The translations under genes were made by a program, and so were the position numbers. From the NCBI GenBank assembly GCA_025056175.1, contig JANWWK010000002.1:1-61303 (forward strand): a stretch of 61,303 nucleotides of DNA, read 5' to 3'. Shown piece by piece: positions 17,127 to 25,374 of this stretch (position 1 is its first letter; each line of letters opens with the position of its first letter). A model generated the notes under the pieces. It was given only the letters and a program-made list of their open reading frames with translations, was not told the DNA's origin and ran no database searches. The DNA is from Anaerolineales bacterium. Lineage in GTDB: Bacteria > Chloroflexota > Anaerolineae > Anaerolineales > Villigracilaceae.

Positions 17127-17540
17127 TCACTTTTCCGGTGGGATGTTCGTCCTCTCCCCTCGTTGTGCTTTGCTTGTGGCGTAAGCCCATATCAGCCGCC
17201 ATATCGTCATCCCCACGGCCGCTGTGCCGGAGAAGACCACCGCAAAGGTTGGGATGACTACCGTGCCGAGCAGAATCGCTCGCAAAAGCGCGGCCAGCGG
17301 GCCGGCAAAGACCATCGTCAGCGCCGCTCGCCACCCCTGACGAACATCTGCCACAATTGGGGGGCGAAACAGCCCCAGCCAGGGCGCCAGACCGAACCAC
17401 GCCAGCGTCAACGGCACAAACGCGGCGGCCATACGCGGCAAAAAAGCCAGGCCGGTTTCGCCATGCGTGGTAAATCCAATCATTACCAGCAACGCCATTA
17501 CAAGCATATCGCCCAGAATTAACCAGCGCAAGGGGGGCAT
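17127..17540 (-). CDS. DUF3054-type membrane protein
   Basis: 137 residues with about four hydrophobic segments. It begins L-I-L-G-D-M-L-V-M-A-L-L-V-M-I-G-F-T-T-H-G, the D...H-G pattern of DUF3054 proteins, which have no known function. The ATG at 17540 lies 7 bases past the stop of the upstream oxidoreductase, so the two are probably translated from one message. The frame also runs further upstream, but that part overlaps the oxidoreductase. Confidence 0.7.
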   Translation of the reverse strand: MPPLRWLILGDMLVMALLVMIGFTTHGETGLAFLPRMAAAFVPLTLAWFGLAPWLGLFRPPIVADVRQGWRAALTMVFAGPLAALLRAILLGTVVIPTFAVVFSGTAAVGMTIWRLIWAYATSKAQRGERTNIPPEK

Positions 17541-17547
17541 GTCGTCT

Positions 17548-18531
17548 CTAAATCTGGATGGGTTTTCCGCTTCGGGCCGATTCGAGCAGAGCAGCAATCG
17601 CTGCCGCGTTGCCGCGGCTATCGGCCAGCGTAACGCGCGGGAGGGTGCCGGTCAGGATGCTATCGGCCAGGTCTTCTACTTCTCCCAGGTAAAGGTCTGC
17701 GCCGGGGACTGGGATGGTCTCGGCGCCATCTTCGCGGGTCAGGGTGATGGTTTCGTTCCAGCCTGGCTTGAAGGGGGTGGGGATGAAAATCGTCCCCTCT
17801 GCGCCGACCACTTCCACAAAGGAGCGATAAGGGCTGCGAAAGCCGCTGTCGAACTGGGCATAAACGCCGTTGGGAAACTTCATCTGGCCGAAGAAGGAAT
17901 CGTCTATGCCGGTTTTGCCCGTCACCTGCCAGCCAAAGACTTCAACCGGTTCGGTGCCTGCCAGGTAGCGGGCGTAACTGATGGGGTAACAGCCTACATC
18001 CCAAATGCTGCCGCCGCCCATCTCCAGGTTCAGGCGGATGTTGGTTTCGGTCTTCATCCGAAAGGTGAATGCGCCGCGAATCAGTTGCAGTTTGCCGATG
18101 GCGCCGCGCTCTACCAGTTCTTTTACTTTAAGTGTTTGCGGATGGTGGCGGTACATGAAGGCTTCGGCAATCACTTTGCCGTGTTGCTGTGCAACAAGGG
18201 CCATCTCGTCTACTTCCGCGGGAGATAGGGCGAGTGGCTTTTCGCACAAGACGTGCTTACCGGCCCGAACCGCCCGAATCGTCCATTCCTTGTGCAGATG
18301 GTTGGGCAGCGGGTTGTAGATGACGTCAATTTCTGGGTCAGCCAGCAGGTCTTCGTACGTGCCGTATGCGCGCGGAATGTTCCATTCTCTGGCATAGCTG
18401 GCTGCCGATTCTGGTGAGCGGCTGGCGACGGCCAGCAGATGGTTGCGCGGGGAAACGCGTAAAGGCGGGATGAGCGCGCGGTTGATGCGGGCGGTGGAGA
18501 GTAAACCCCACTGGAGCGTAGATTTGGACAT
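17548..18531 (-). CDS. Gfo/Idh/MocA family oxidoreductase
   Basis: 327 residues. The N-terminal Rossmann domain (W-G-L-L-S-T-A-R-I-N) and the family signature C-E-K-P-L-A-L are present, followed by the C-terminal alpha/beta domain with D-V-G-C-Y-P-I. Enzymes of this type oxidise or reduce sugars, inositols or trans-dihydrodiols with NAD(P). The G-x-Y-P-I segment and overall layout resemble dihydrodiol/xylose dehydrogenase-type members, but the substrate is not certain. The start codon at 18531 lies exactly 6 bases after TATATT (18538-18543), with no ribosome site, so a leaderless mRNA is likely. It is divergent from the signalling cluster and followed by the DUF3054 gene. Confidence 0.88.
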   Translation of the reverse strand: MSKSTLQWGLLSTARINRALIPPLRVSPRNHLLAVASRSPESAASYAREWNIPRAYGTYEDLLADPEIDVIYNPLPNHLHKEWTIRAVRAGKHVLCEKPLALSPAEVDEMALVAQQHGKVIAEAFMYRHHPQTLKVKELVERGAIGKLQLIRGAFTFRMKTETNIRLNLEMGGGSIWDVGCYPISYARYLAGTEPVEVFGWQVTGKTGIDDSFFGQMKFPNGVYAQFDSGFRSPYRSFVEVVGAEGTIFIPTPFKPGWNETITLTREDGAETIPVPGADLYLGEVEDLADSILTGTLPRVTLADSRGNAAAIAALLESARSGKPIQI

Positions 18532-18605
18532 AGAACAAATATAACACAAACTCTTATCAATTCGTTAGTCCAAAAGGCAGGATTCCTGTATAAAATTGAA
18601 GTGTC
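18532..18605. promoter_or_regulatory. Divergent promoter region
   Basis: On the minus strand TATATT (18538-18543) lies 6 bases before the oxidoreductase ATG. On the plus strand overlapping TATAAA/TAAAAT (18589-18596) lie 9-11 bases before the kinase ATG. Both transcripts would have almost no leader. Confidence 0.5.
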
Positions 18606-20492
18606 ATGACTGACATTAAATCCCTGCCGCAGGTCTTGTATGTGGAAGATAACGCCGATTCGCGCGCGCTGGTGCGCCGTTTACTGGCCGGGCAGTTCAT
18701 TGTGCTGGAGGCCGCCGACCCGTTGAGCGGCATTGAACTGGCACGCGATACGCAACCCGATATTGTGCTGCTCGATATTAACCTGCCAGGCATGACAGGG
18801 GTAGATGTTGCTATCCGTTTGCGGAGTATTTTGCCTCCCCACACGCCGATTGTGGCCGTCACTGCCGATATTACCGACCAGACGCGCGCACGCGGCCTGG
18901 CGGCAGGTTTTACCGGCTTCTTGAATAAGCCAATTGAAATTGACACCTTTGAGGAACAGATACGTGCTTTTCTGGCAGGTAAGCGCGAAGTTCTCAAGGA
19001 TGCCGAAGCACACTTGCGCGCGTATCAGAGCGAGCTGGTGGAACGACTGGAAACGCGCGTGCGGGAATTGACCGACTCTCTGCAACGTAATACCTATCTG
19101 CAGCGGCAGAACCAGGTCATCATTGAAGCCTTGTTGCGCCGTCAGAAACTGCTGGAAGCCGGGGCGCGTGTCAGTCATGCTGTGACGTCCATCCTGAATT
19201 TGGACGAATTGCTCCGTTCAACGGTGGACATCATCTGTACCGAGTTCGGTTTTTACTATTCCGGCATTTTTTTGCTTTCAGAAGATGGCCGGCGGCTGGA
19301 ACTGCACGCCGGTCATGGTGCGCCGGGGGCGGCGATGCTGGCCGATGGCTTTGGATTGCCGGTGGATTCAAACTCTATGTCGGGGCGCGCGCTATTGGAG
19401 CAAAAAGCCCAGATTGCCCTGGATGTGGAAGGCGAAGCCAGCCGCTTTAAGAACCCGTATTTGCCCCAAACCCGTTCGGAGATGGCGCTTCCGCTGGTTT
19501 TTAAGGGGCAATCTCTGGGTGTGTTGACCGTACAAAGCGCCGAACTGAACGCGTTTGCCGAAGAAGACATTACCGCGTTGCAATCTCTGGCCGACCAGAT
19601 TGCTAACGCCATTCACAATGCCCAACTGTTGCGCCAGCTCGAAGCCGCCAACCGCGAACTCGTCCGCAGTAAAACCTTTGAAGCAATTGCCACAGCCACC
19701 GGTGAGGCCATTCACTGGGTGGGCAACAAGGCCGCTCCGGTGCCGGGCAGTGTGCGGCGTGTGCGCGAAGACCTGCTCAACCTGCTGGCGACGTTCCACG
19801 CCCTGTTGCCGACGGCAGAGCATCCGCTTTTTCCGATTGCTCAAAGTGTCTTCGAGGAGGCGGCGTTATCTGGCGTTGATTTGCCTGCTCTGGCCGATGC
19901 GCTCCAGCGCAAACCGCCCAAACAGCGGCTGGCGCTGGTCAGCCTGGAATCGATTCTCGAAGATTTGCAGATTATCGAGAACAGCGCCAAAACCATCCTC
20001 TCCATTAAGGAAGACCTGATTGGCCCGGCACGTCAGCGCAATCCACGCGCCTTTTCGCTCGTTGAAGAGCTGACCCGCATGATTGAGAACATGGCGCTGC
20101 CCAAAGGCGTGGTAACAACCGATTTCGCACCCGATTTGCCGCCCATCTTTGGCGACCCACGTCAGATAGAACAGGTCTTCAACAACCTGGTGAAGAACGC
20201 CTGGGAAGCAATGGACGGACAATCTGACCCGCACATCCATGTTACGGTCAGGCGCGACTCTAACCCGGCTTTTGTGTTGACCTGCGTGCGTGATAATGGT
20301 CCCGGCATTCCGCCGGAAATTCAGGAAAAAATCTGGATGACCTTTTTCACGACCAAAAGCGGTAAAGGCGGCACCGGGTTGGGACTCTCGGCCTGTATGG
20401 AGATGGTGCGCCAAAACGAGGGTAAAATTTGGCTGGAAAGCGAATCTGGCAAAGGGGCGGCGTTTTTTGTCCTCTTGCCGGTAGCGAAATGA
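18606..20492 (+). CDS. Cytosolic REC-GAF-histidine kinase hybrid
   Basis: 628 residues, no membrane segment. The N-terminal receiver has E14-D15, phospho-acceptor D57 (L-L-D-I-N-L-P-G) and K108. A coiled coil leads into a GAF domain (about 190-342). The dimerisation helix carries H370 in E-A-I-H-W-V-G-N-K-A-A-P instead of the usual H-E/D-L-R-x-P. The HATPase domain shows N-L-V-K-N-A-W-E-A-M, D-N-G-P-G-I-P and G-T-G-L-G-L-S. An N-terminal receiver suggests the kinase is itself the target of a phosphorelay. It heads a plus-strand cluster with a lone receiver 40 bases downstream. Its partner is probably that receiver; the output is unknown. Confidence 0.9.
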   Translation: MTDIKSLPQVLYVEDNADSRALVRRLLAGQFIVLEAADPLSGIELARDTQPDIVLLDINLPGMTGVDVAIRLRSILPPHTPIVAVTADITDQTRARGLAAGFTGFLNKPIEIDTFEEQIRAFLAGKREVLKDAEAHLRAYQSELVERLETRVRELTDSLQRNTYLQRQNQVIIEALLRRQKLLEAGARVSHAVTSILNLDELLRSTVDIICTEFGFYYSGIFLLSEDGRRLELHAGHGAPGAAMLADGFGLPVDSNSMSGRALLEQKAQIALDVEGEASRFKNPYLPQTRSEMALPLVFKGQSLGVLTVQSAELNAFAEEDITALQSLADQIANAIHNAQLLRQLEAANRELVRSKTFEAIATATGEAIHWVGNKAAPVPGSVRRVREDLLNLLATFHALLPTAEHPLFPIAQSVFEEAALSGVDLPALADALQRKPPKQRLALVSLESILEDLQIIENSAKTILSIKEDLIGPARQRNPRAFSLVEELTRMIENMALPKGVVTTDFAPDLPPIFGDPRQIEQVFNNLVKNAWEAMDGQSDPHIHVTVRRDSNPAFVLTCVRDNGPGIPPEIQEKIWMTFFTTKSGKGGTGLGLSACMEMVRQNEGKIWLESESGKGAAFFVLLPVAK

Positions 20493-20532
20493 ACTCATCT
20501 GGTTGTGTTCTTTCAAGGAGAATGCGAATCTT

Positions 20533-20922
20533 ATGACCACTATTTTGCTCGTAGATGATGAAAAACTGGTTCAGCGCAGCCTGGAAAAAACTTTGCTGCG
20601 CGCCGGTTATGACGTACTGACCGCTGCCGATTGCCGCAGTGGTTGGGAGATTTTTCAGACCAATGCCGACACGATTGACCTGGCCGTCTTCGACCTGAAC
20701 ATGCCCGATTTCACCGGCCTGAACAAGCCCGGCGCTGGCTTAGATTTGCTCCAGAAAGTGCTGGAAGCCAGGCCGGCGCTGCCGACCATTGTTCTGACCG
20801 CCTATGACGAAGTGAACAAAGCCAGAGATGCGATGGCACTGGGCGCGCGTGCATATTTCGTCAAAGGTCGCGAGCAGGGTCTGGTCGAACTCATTCAGGG
20901 CATTCTGGGGAAACAGGAATAG
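20533..20922 (+). CDS. Stand-alone response regulator receiver
   Basis: 129 residues, a single CheY-like receiver. D8-D9 form the acidic pocket, D54 in V-F-D-L-N-M-P-D is the phospho-acceptor, and the conserved Thr (L-T-A-Y) and Lys (F-V-K-G) follow. No output domain is present, so it acts by protein contact or as a phosphorelay shuttle. A short insertion after the phospho-Asp (L-N-K-P-G-A-G-L) lengthens the loop before helix 3. The ATG at 20533 has AAGGAG about 12 bases upstream. It lies between two kinases sharing an unusual H-box. Confidence 0.9.
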   Translation: MTTILLVDDEKLVQRSLEKTLLRAGYDVLTAADCRSGWEIFQTNADTIDLAVFDLNMPDFTGLNKPGAGLDLLQKVLEARPALPTIVLTAYDEVNKARDAMALGARAYFVKGREQGLVELIQGILGKQE

Positions 20923-20989
20923 TGCCGTCTTTCCCCTGTCTTAACGGGTTTTTGCGTTTTTTCTAAATCATTTTTGGAAGGAGAACTTA

Positions 20990-23056
20990 ATGAAAGCATC
21001 TCATACCACCGGTGCAGAACGCCAGGCCGCGCTGTTGCAGGCTTCGGCGCGTGTTTCCCGCAGTATCGCCTCCATTCTCGACCTGAACCTGCTCTTCAAT
21101 CGCACGGTGGACATCATCTGCGATGAATTTGGTTTTTACTACGCGGGCATCTTTCTGATTGATGAAACTGGCGAATGGGCGGTCCTCAAGGCCGGGCGCG
21201 GCGAAGCCGGGCGTGCCATGCTGGCGGAGCGGCACAAACTCAAAATTGGCGGCAATTCGATGATTGGCGCAGCCATTCAGCATCGCAGCGGGCGCATTGC
21301 GCTCGATGTGGGCAAAGAGGCGGTCTTTTTCCGCAACCCCTTCCTGCCGAAAACCCGCTCTGAAATGGCACTGCCGCTCATCGCCGGGGATGAAGTCATT
21401 GGCGCCCTGACGGTGCAGAGCGAAATCGAAGCCGCCTTCAGCGATGACGATATTGCCGCTCTGCAAACGATGGCCGACCAGCTGGCCGTTGCAATTGCAA
21501 ATGCCAGACTGCACCGTCAGAACCAGGAGTTGCTGCGCCAGGCCGAGCGCCGCACCCGCCTGCTTCAGGCTGCCAATAAGGTCGGTAAAGAAGTTACGTC
21601 CGTGCTCGACCTGGACAAACTGCTGCCCAAAATGGTGGATACCATTGTGGAAGCCTACGGTTTCTACTATGCTGGCATCTTCCTCGTAGATGAAAGCGGC
21701 CAATGGGCGCATTTGCGCGCCGGTTATGGACAGGCCGGCAAAGCCATGCTGGCCGAAGGCCACAAGTTGCAGGTGGGCGGCCATTCGATGATTGGAACGT
21801 GCATTCACCTGAACGAAGCGCGCATTGCTCTGGATGTCGGCGAGGAGCGCGTTCACTTTAAGAACCCGCACCTGCCGCACACCCGCTCCGAAATGGCCTT
21901 GCCGCTGGCCTTTGGCGAAAAAGTTTTGGGCGCAGTCACCGTGCAGAGCGTAGAAGAACGCGCCTTCAGCCAGGATGACATCACCAGTCTGCAAACGATG
22001 GCCGACCATCTGGCGGTTGCCATTCACAACGCCTACACTCTCCAGGCGCTGGAAGCCGCTCACGCCGAAATTTTGCGCAACAAAGTCTATGAAGCCCTTA
22101 CCGCTGCAACCACCGAAGCGATTCACTGGATTGGCAACAAAGCCCTGCCAATCAGCATGACGATTGCCCGCCTGAAAGAAGACCTGGCTGACGGTCAACC
22201 CGACCTGGTCTCGCTGAGCGAAGATTTGGATTTGATTGCCGAAGCTTCCGAGATGATTGTGCAGGTCAAAGAGCAACTCATCGGCCAGGCACGCGAACAG
22301 AAACCGCGCCCTGTTTTGCTGGTTGATGTGCTTCAGGCCGCCATCCGCGCGCGTGGCATTTCGGGCGTGGAGATTCAAATTGCTCCCGAAGCGGCTTATG
22401 TGATGGCCGATAGCACACAACTGGCGCGTGCTTTGGGCAACCTGCTTCAGAATGCTGCCGAAGCAGGTGCCAGTGCCATCCTGGTCGAAGCCCGTGCTGA
22501 TGCCAAAGGCCAGGTGTATCTGACCATCACCGATAACGGCAGCGGCATGAGCGCCGAAACGCTGGAAAAGGCCTGGACGCCGTTCTTCTCCACTAAATCT
22601 GACCATCATGGGCTGGGGCTGCCGGCTGCGTTACACGTCATTACCCAGTTGCAGGGACAAATTCAACTTCATAGCCAGGAAGAAGTCGGCACCACCGTCC
22701 ACATCACCCTGCCGGGTGCGCGGCCTGCGCCTGCGGAACTCTCCGGCGCTCCTTCGATTCTCCTGCTTGATGATGACGATGACTGGGCGCGCTTCTTCCT
22801 TGCTGCGCTGCCCACTGCCAGGCGGGCAGATACCCCGGCAGAGGCTGACCTTGTACTGATTGACCAAAACCTTACGGGAGCCGATTTCGATACCCTCATC
22901 GCGCAGATTCGCCAGGCCGGCCTGGTCGAAAAGACCATCGTCCTCACCGCCGCAATGGATGTGGACAGGATGACCCGTCTCTTGCGCCTCGGCCTGCGTG
23001 ATGTGCGCCTGAAACCCTACAGCCCGGCGGAAATTTCTGCTTTGTGGCAGGCATAA
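20990..23056 (+). CDS. GAF-GAF-histidine kinase-REC hybrid
   Basis: 688 residues, cytosolic. Two tandem GAF domains (about 20-172 and 195-350) are close duplicates: both contain G-F-Y-Y-A-G-I-F-L and T-R-S-E-M-A-L-P-L. The H-box has H379 in E-A-I-H-W-I-G-N-K-A-L-P, matching the other kinase of the cluster. HATPase motifs N-L-L-Q-N-A-A-E-A, D-N-G-S-G-M and G-L-G-L-P follow. A C-terminal receiver has D625 (L-I-D-Q-N-L-T-G) and K675, with a very short helix 2. The start has a consensus GGAAGGAG site. The phosphoryl group could pass from H379 to D625 or to the lone receiver upstream. Confidence 0.9.
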   Translation: MKASHTTGAERQAALLQASARVSRSIASILDLNLLFNRTVDIICDEFGFYYAGIFLIDETGEWAVLKAGRGEAGRAMLAERHKLKIGGNSMIGAAIQHRSGRIALDVGKEAVFFRNPFLPKTRSEMALPLIAGDEVIGALTVQSEIEAAFSDDDIAALQTMADQLAVAIANARLHRQNQELLRQAERRTRLLQAANKVGKEVTSVLDLDKLLPKMVDTIVEAYGFYYAGIFLVDESGQWAHLRAGYGQAGKAMLAEGHKLQVGGHSMIGTCIHLNEARIALDVGEERVHFKNPHLPHTRSEMALPLAFGEKVLGAVTVQSVEERAFSQDDITSLQTMADHLAVAIHNAYTLQALEAAHAEILRNKVYEALTAATTEAIHWIGNKALPISMTIARLKEDLADGQPDLVSLSEDLDLIAEASEMIVQVKEQLIGQAREQKPRPVLLVDVLQAAIRARGISGVEIQIAPEAAYVMADSTQLARALGNLLQNAAEAGASAILVEARADAKGQVYLTITDNGSGMSAETLEKAWTPFFSTKSDHHGLGLPAALHVITQLQGQIQLHSQEEVGTTVHITLPGARPAPAELSGAPSILLLDDDDDWARFFLAALPTARRADTPAEADLVLIDQNLTGADFDTLIAQIRQAGLVEKTIVLTAAMDVDRMTRLLRLGLRDVRLKPYSPAEISALWQA

Positions 23057-23057
23057 G

Positions 23058-24452
23058 ATGAAACTGCACTTTCTCGGCGCGGCTCGTACCGTCACCGGCT
23101 CGATGTACCTGCTGGAAACGAACGGCCACAAACTGTTGATAGATTGTGGCTTGTTTCAGGGTCCGCGCCGCGAGAGCTTTGAGCGCAACCGCCGCTTTCC
23201 GTTTGACCCGCGCAAACTCGATGCCGTTTTGCTGACTCACGCGCACATTGACCACAGCGGGAATCTGCCCAACCTGGTCTTGCAGGGGTTTGATGGCCCC
23301 ATCTACTGCACCCCTGCTACCGCCGAGCTTACTCACATCATGCTGCTCGATTCAGGCCACATTCACGAACGGCAGGCTGAAGCCGTCTCCTGGCGCAATG
23401 CGCAAAAAGGCCTGGAGCCGGTAGACCCGCTTTACACACAGGACGATGCTGCCAGAGTGCAGCCACTCTTGCACGGCGTTCCATACGAGCAGCCCTTTGA
23501 GCCGATTCCGGGTGTGCTGGCGCGTTTTGTGGAGGCCGGTCACATTTTGGGGTCGGCTTCTCTTCCGCTGGAAGTGACCGAAAAAAGGGGGCAGACCTCC
23601 ACCCTGTGGTTTTCTGGCGATGTGGGAAGACGCCGCCTGCCCTTGTTGCGCGACCCGCAACTTCCTGCACAGGTAGATGCCCTGGTGATGGAATCCACCT
23701 ATGGGGATAAGCCCCACCGTCATCCCGAAGAAGCCTACGAGGAAATGCGGCAGGTCATTCAGCGCACCCTCGAACGCGGCGGTAAAGTCATCATCCCCGC
23801 CTTTGCCGTTGGACGTACACAGGAACTGGTCTATAACCTGAACCTGATGCACGAAAACGGTGATTTGCCCGCTGTGCCGGTGTATGTAGATAGCCCCCTG
23901 GCCGTCAACGTCACCGACATCTTCAAGAAACATCCTGATTGTTACGATGCCGAAACCTTGCAATGGATAGAGCGCGGACATCCGGCGCTGGAGTTTCCTT
24001 TGCTGAAATACATCACCAGTCTCGACGAATCCAAAGCCCTGAACGAACGGCGCGACCCGATGATTATCATTTCCGCTTCGGGCATGGCCGAGTTCGGACG
24101 GATTGTTTTTCACATTCGCTGGAACATCGAGAACCCGCGTAATACCATCATGATAGTGGGCTGGCAGGCGCCCGGTACGCTGGGCCGCCGCCTGGCGGAG
24201 CGTGAACCCTTCGTCAAAATTTTTGGAGAAACCTTCGCGGTCAAAGCGGAAATCTCCACCATCGGCGGCCTTTCGGCGCACGCCGGGCAGGATATGCTCA
24301 CAGAATATGCCCGGGCTGCGCGCGCGCAAAAGAAGGGCATTTTTCTGGTGCATGGCGAAGAGAAATCGGCACTGCCTCTACAAGCAAAACTGGAAGAAAG
24401 CGGCCTGAAGCGGGTCTTCTACCCCGCACCGGGGGCCGTGCTGGAGATGTGA
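23058..24452 (+). CDS. Beta-CASP metallo-beta-lactamase-fold hydrolase
   Basis: 464 residues. The metal motif T-H61-A-H63-I-D65-H66-S-G is followed by the G-H-I-L-G-S-A and F-S-G-D-V-G motifs. The beta-CASP part contains P-A-F-A-V-G-R-T-Q-E-L and the late S-A-H-A-G. This is the CPSF/YSH1-like bacterial subgroup, expected to be a zinc-dependent RNA exonuclease or endonuclease and different from RNase J in length and N-terminus. The start codon is one base past the kinase stop, so translation is coupled to the signalling cluster, an odd pairing. The next gene starts 1 base after its stop. Confidence 0.9.
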   Translation: MKLHFLGAARTVTGSMYLLETNGHKLLIDCGLFQGPRRESFERNRRFPFDPRKLDAVLLTHAHIDHSGNLPNLVLQGFDGPIYCTPATAELTHIMLLDSGHIHERQAEAVSWRNAQKGLEPVDPLYTQDDAARVQPLLHGVPYEQPFEPIPGVLARFVEAGHILGSASLPLEVTEKRGQTSTLWFSGDVGRRRLPLLRDPQLPAQVDALVMESTYGDKPHRHPEEAYEEMRQVIQRTLERGGKVIIPAFAVGRTQELVYNLNLMHENGDLPAVPVYVDSPLAVNVTDIFKKHPDCYDAETLQWIERGHPALEFPLLKYITSLDESKALNERRDPMIIISASGMAEFGRIVFHIRWNIENPRNTIMIVGWQAPGTLGRRLAEREPFVKIFGETFAVKAEISTIGGLSAHAGQDMLTEYARAARAQKKGIFLVHGEEKSALPLQAKLEESGLKRVFYPAPGAVLEM

Positions 24453-24453
24453 T

Positions 24454-25374
24454 TTGCGGAAAGCCTTCTCTTCCAGCCGACCCACCTTGCTCCGTGCCGC
24501 CGGCTCTTTGCTCTCGGCGCTTCTGCTGGGCTTCCTGCTCGCCGTCAACTGGGGGGAAGTGCAAACTGCCCTGCGCCAGATTGCTCTTCACCATTTTTTG
24601 ATAGCCTTTGGGCTGGTGTTCGTTTCGCGCCTGTTTACCGTGTTACGCTGGTACATCCTGTTGCGCTCCGGCGGGGTGCCGATTTCTCTCGCTGAAACGG
24701 TTTCGCTTACCTTCACAGGCCTGTTTGCCTCGAATTTCTTACCTACCACCATCGGTGGAGATGTGGTGCGGCTGGCCGGAGCTATTCAGAGGGGTTATGA
24801 CCGCGCCGTGTGCCTGGCCTCTATTGCTGCCGACCGCCTGGTGAACATGGCAGGCATGTCGCTGACTGCGCCACTGGGGCTGTATCAAATCTGGTTGGCG
24901 GCTCCGCCGGCAGCCTCTGCCGTGCTTTCTGCGGGGATGGTTGCCTCGCCCTTTCACACTATCCGACAAAAAACCTGGCATTTTTTACGCCGCACACTGG
25001 AATCGCTGGCCTTTTGGCTGCAAAAACCAGGCTTTCTTTTCCTCGCGCTTCTGGCTGGTCTGGCGAACATGCTCTGTTTGTTTGGGGCAAATTACGTTTT
25101 GTTGCGCGCCCTCGGCGCCGACCTGGCTGCCTGGCGTGTGATTGGCATTTACAGCCTGGCCTATTTTGTGGGTCTTATTCCCATCTCCATCAACGGCTAT
25201 GGCTGGCAGGAACTGACCAGTTCGGCCTTGCTGGCCGGGTTAGGGGGCGTCGTCCCCTCTCTGGGTGCAGCGGTGGCCGTGTTCAACCGCCTTTTGATGA
25301 TGATTGCCAGTTTGCCGGGCGCATTCACCCTGCCGGGCGTGCTGGCGCGCCTGCCGAAAGATGAACAACCCTAA
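24454..25374 (+). CDS. Flippase-like LPG-synthase transmembrane family protein
   Basis: 306 residues with about seven hydrophobic segments. The segment F-L-P-T-T-I-G-G-D-V-V-R and later G-Y-G-W-Q-E-L fit the lysylphosphatidylglycerol synthase TM (AglD/UPF0104) family, which acts in lipid or lipid-linked sugar translocation. The start is TTG at 24454 with GGAG 8 bases upstream, overlapping nothing but immediately after the hydrolase stop. The next gene starts inside its 3' end. It forms a small cell-envelope set with the two large membrane proteins downstream. Confidence 0.82.
   Translation: MRKAFSSSRPTLLRAAGSLLSALLLGFLLAVNWGEVQTALRQIALHHFLIAFGLVFVSRLFTVLRWYILLRSGGVPISLAETVSLTFTGLFASNFLPTTIGGDVVRLAGAIQRGYDRAVCLASIAADRLVNMAGMSLTAPLGLYQIWLAAPPAASAVLSAGMVASPFHTIRQKTWHFLRRTLESLAFWLQKPGFLFLALLAGLANMLCLFGANYVLLRALGADLAAWRVIGIYSLAYFVGLIPISINGYGWQELTSSALLAGLGGVVPSLGAAVAVFNRLLMMIASLPGAFTLPGVLARLPKDEQP

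Noticed and set aside
16498-17184. 228-codon plus-strand frame across the cDPG synthase leader
   Set aside because: Mostly antisense to the cDPG synthase gene and without any domain or ribosome site.
20987-22609. 540-codon open frame on the minus strand
   Set aside because: Antisense to the GAF-GAF kinase; no recognisable domain.
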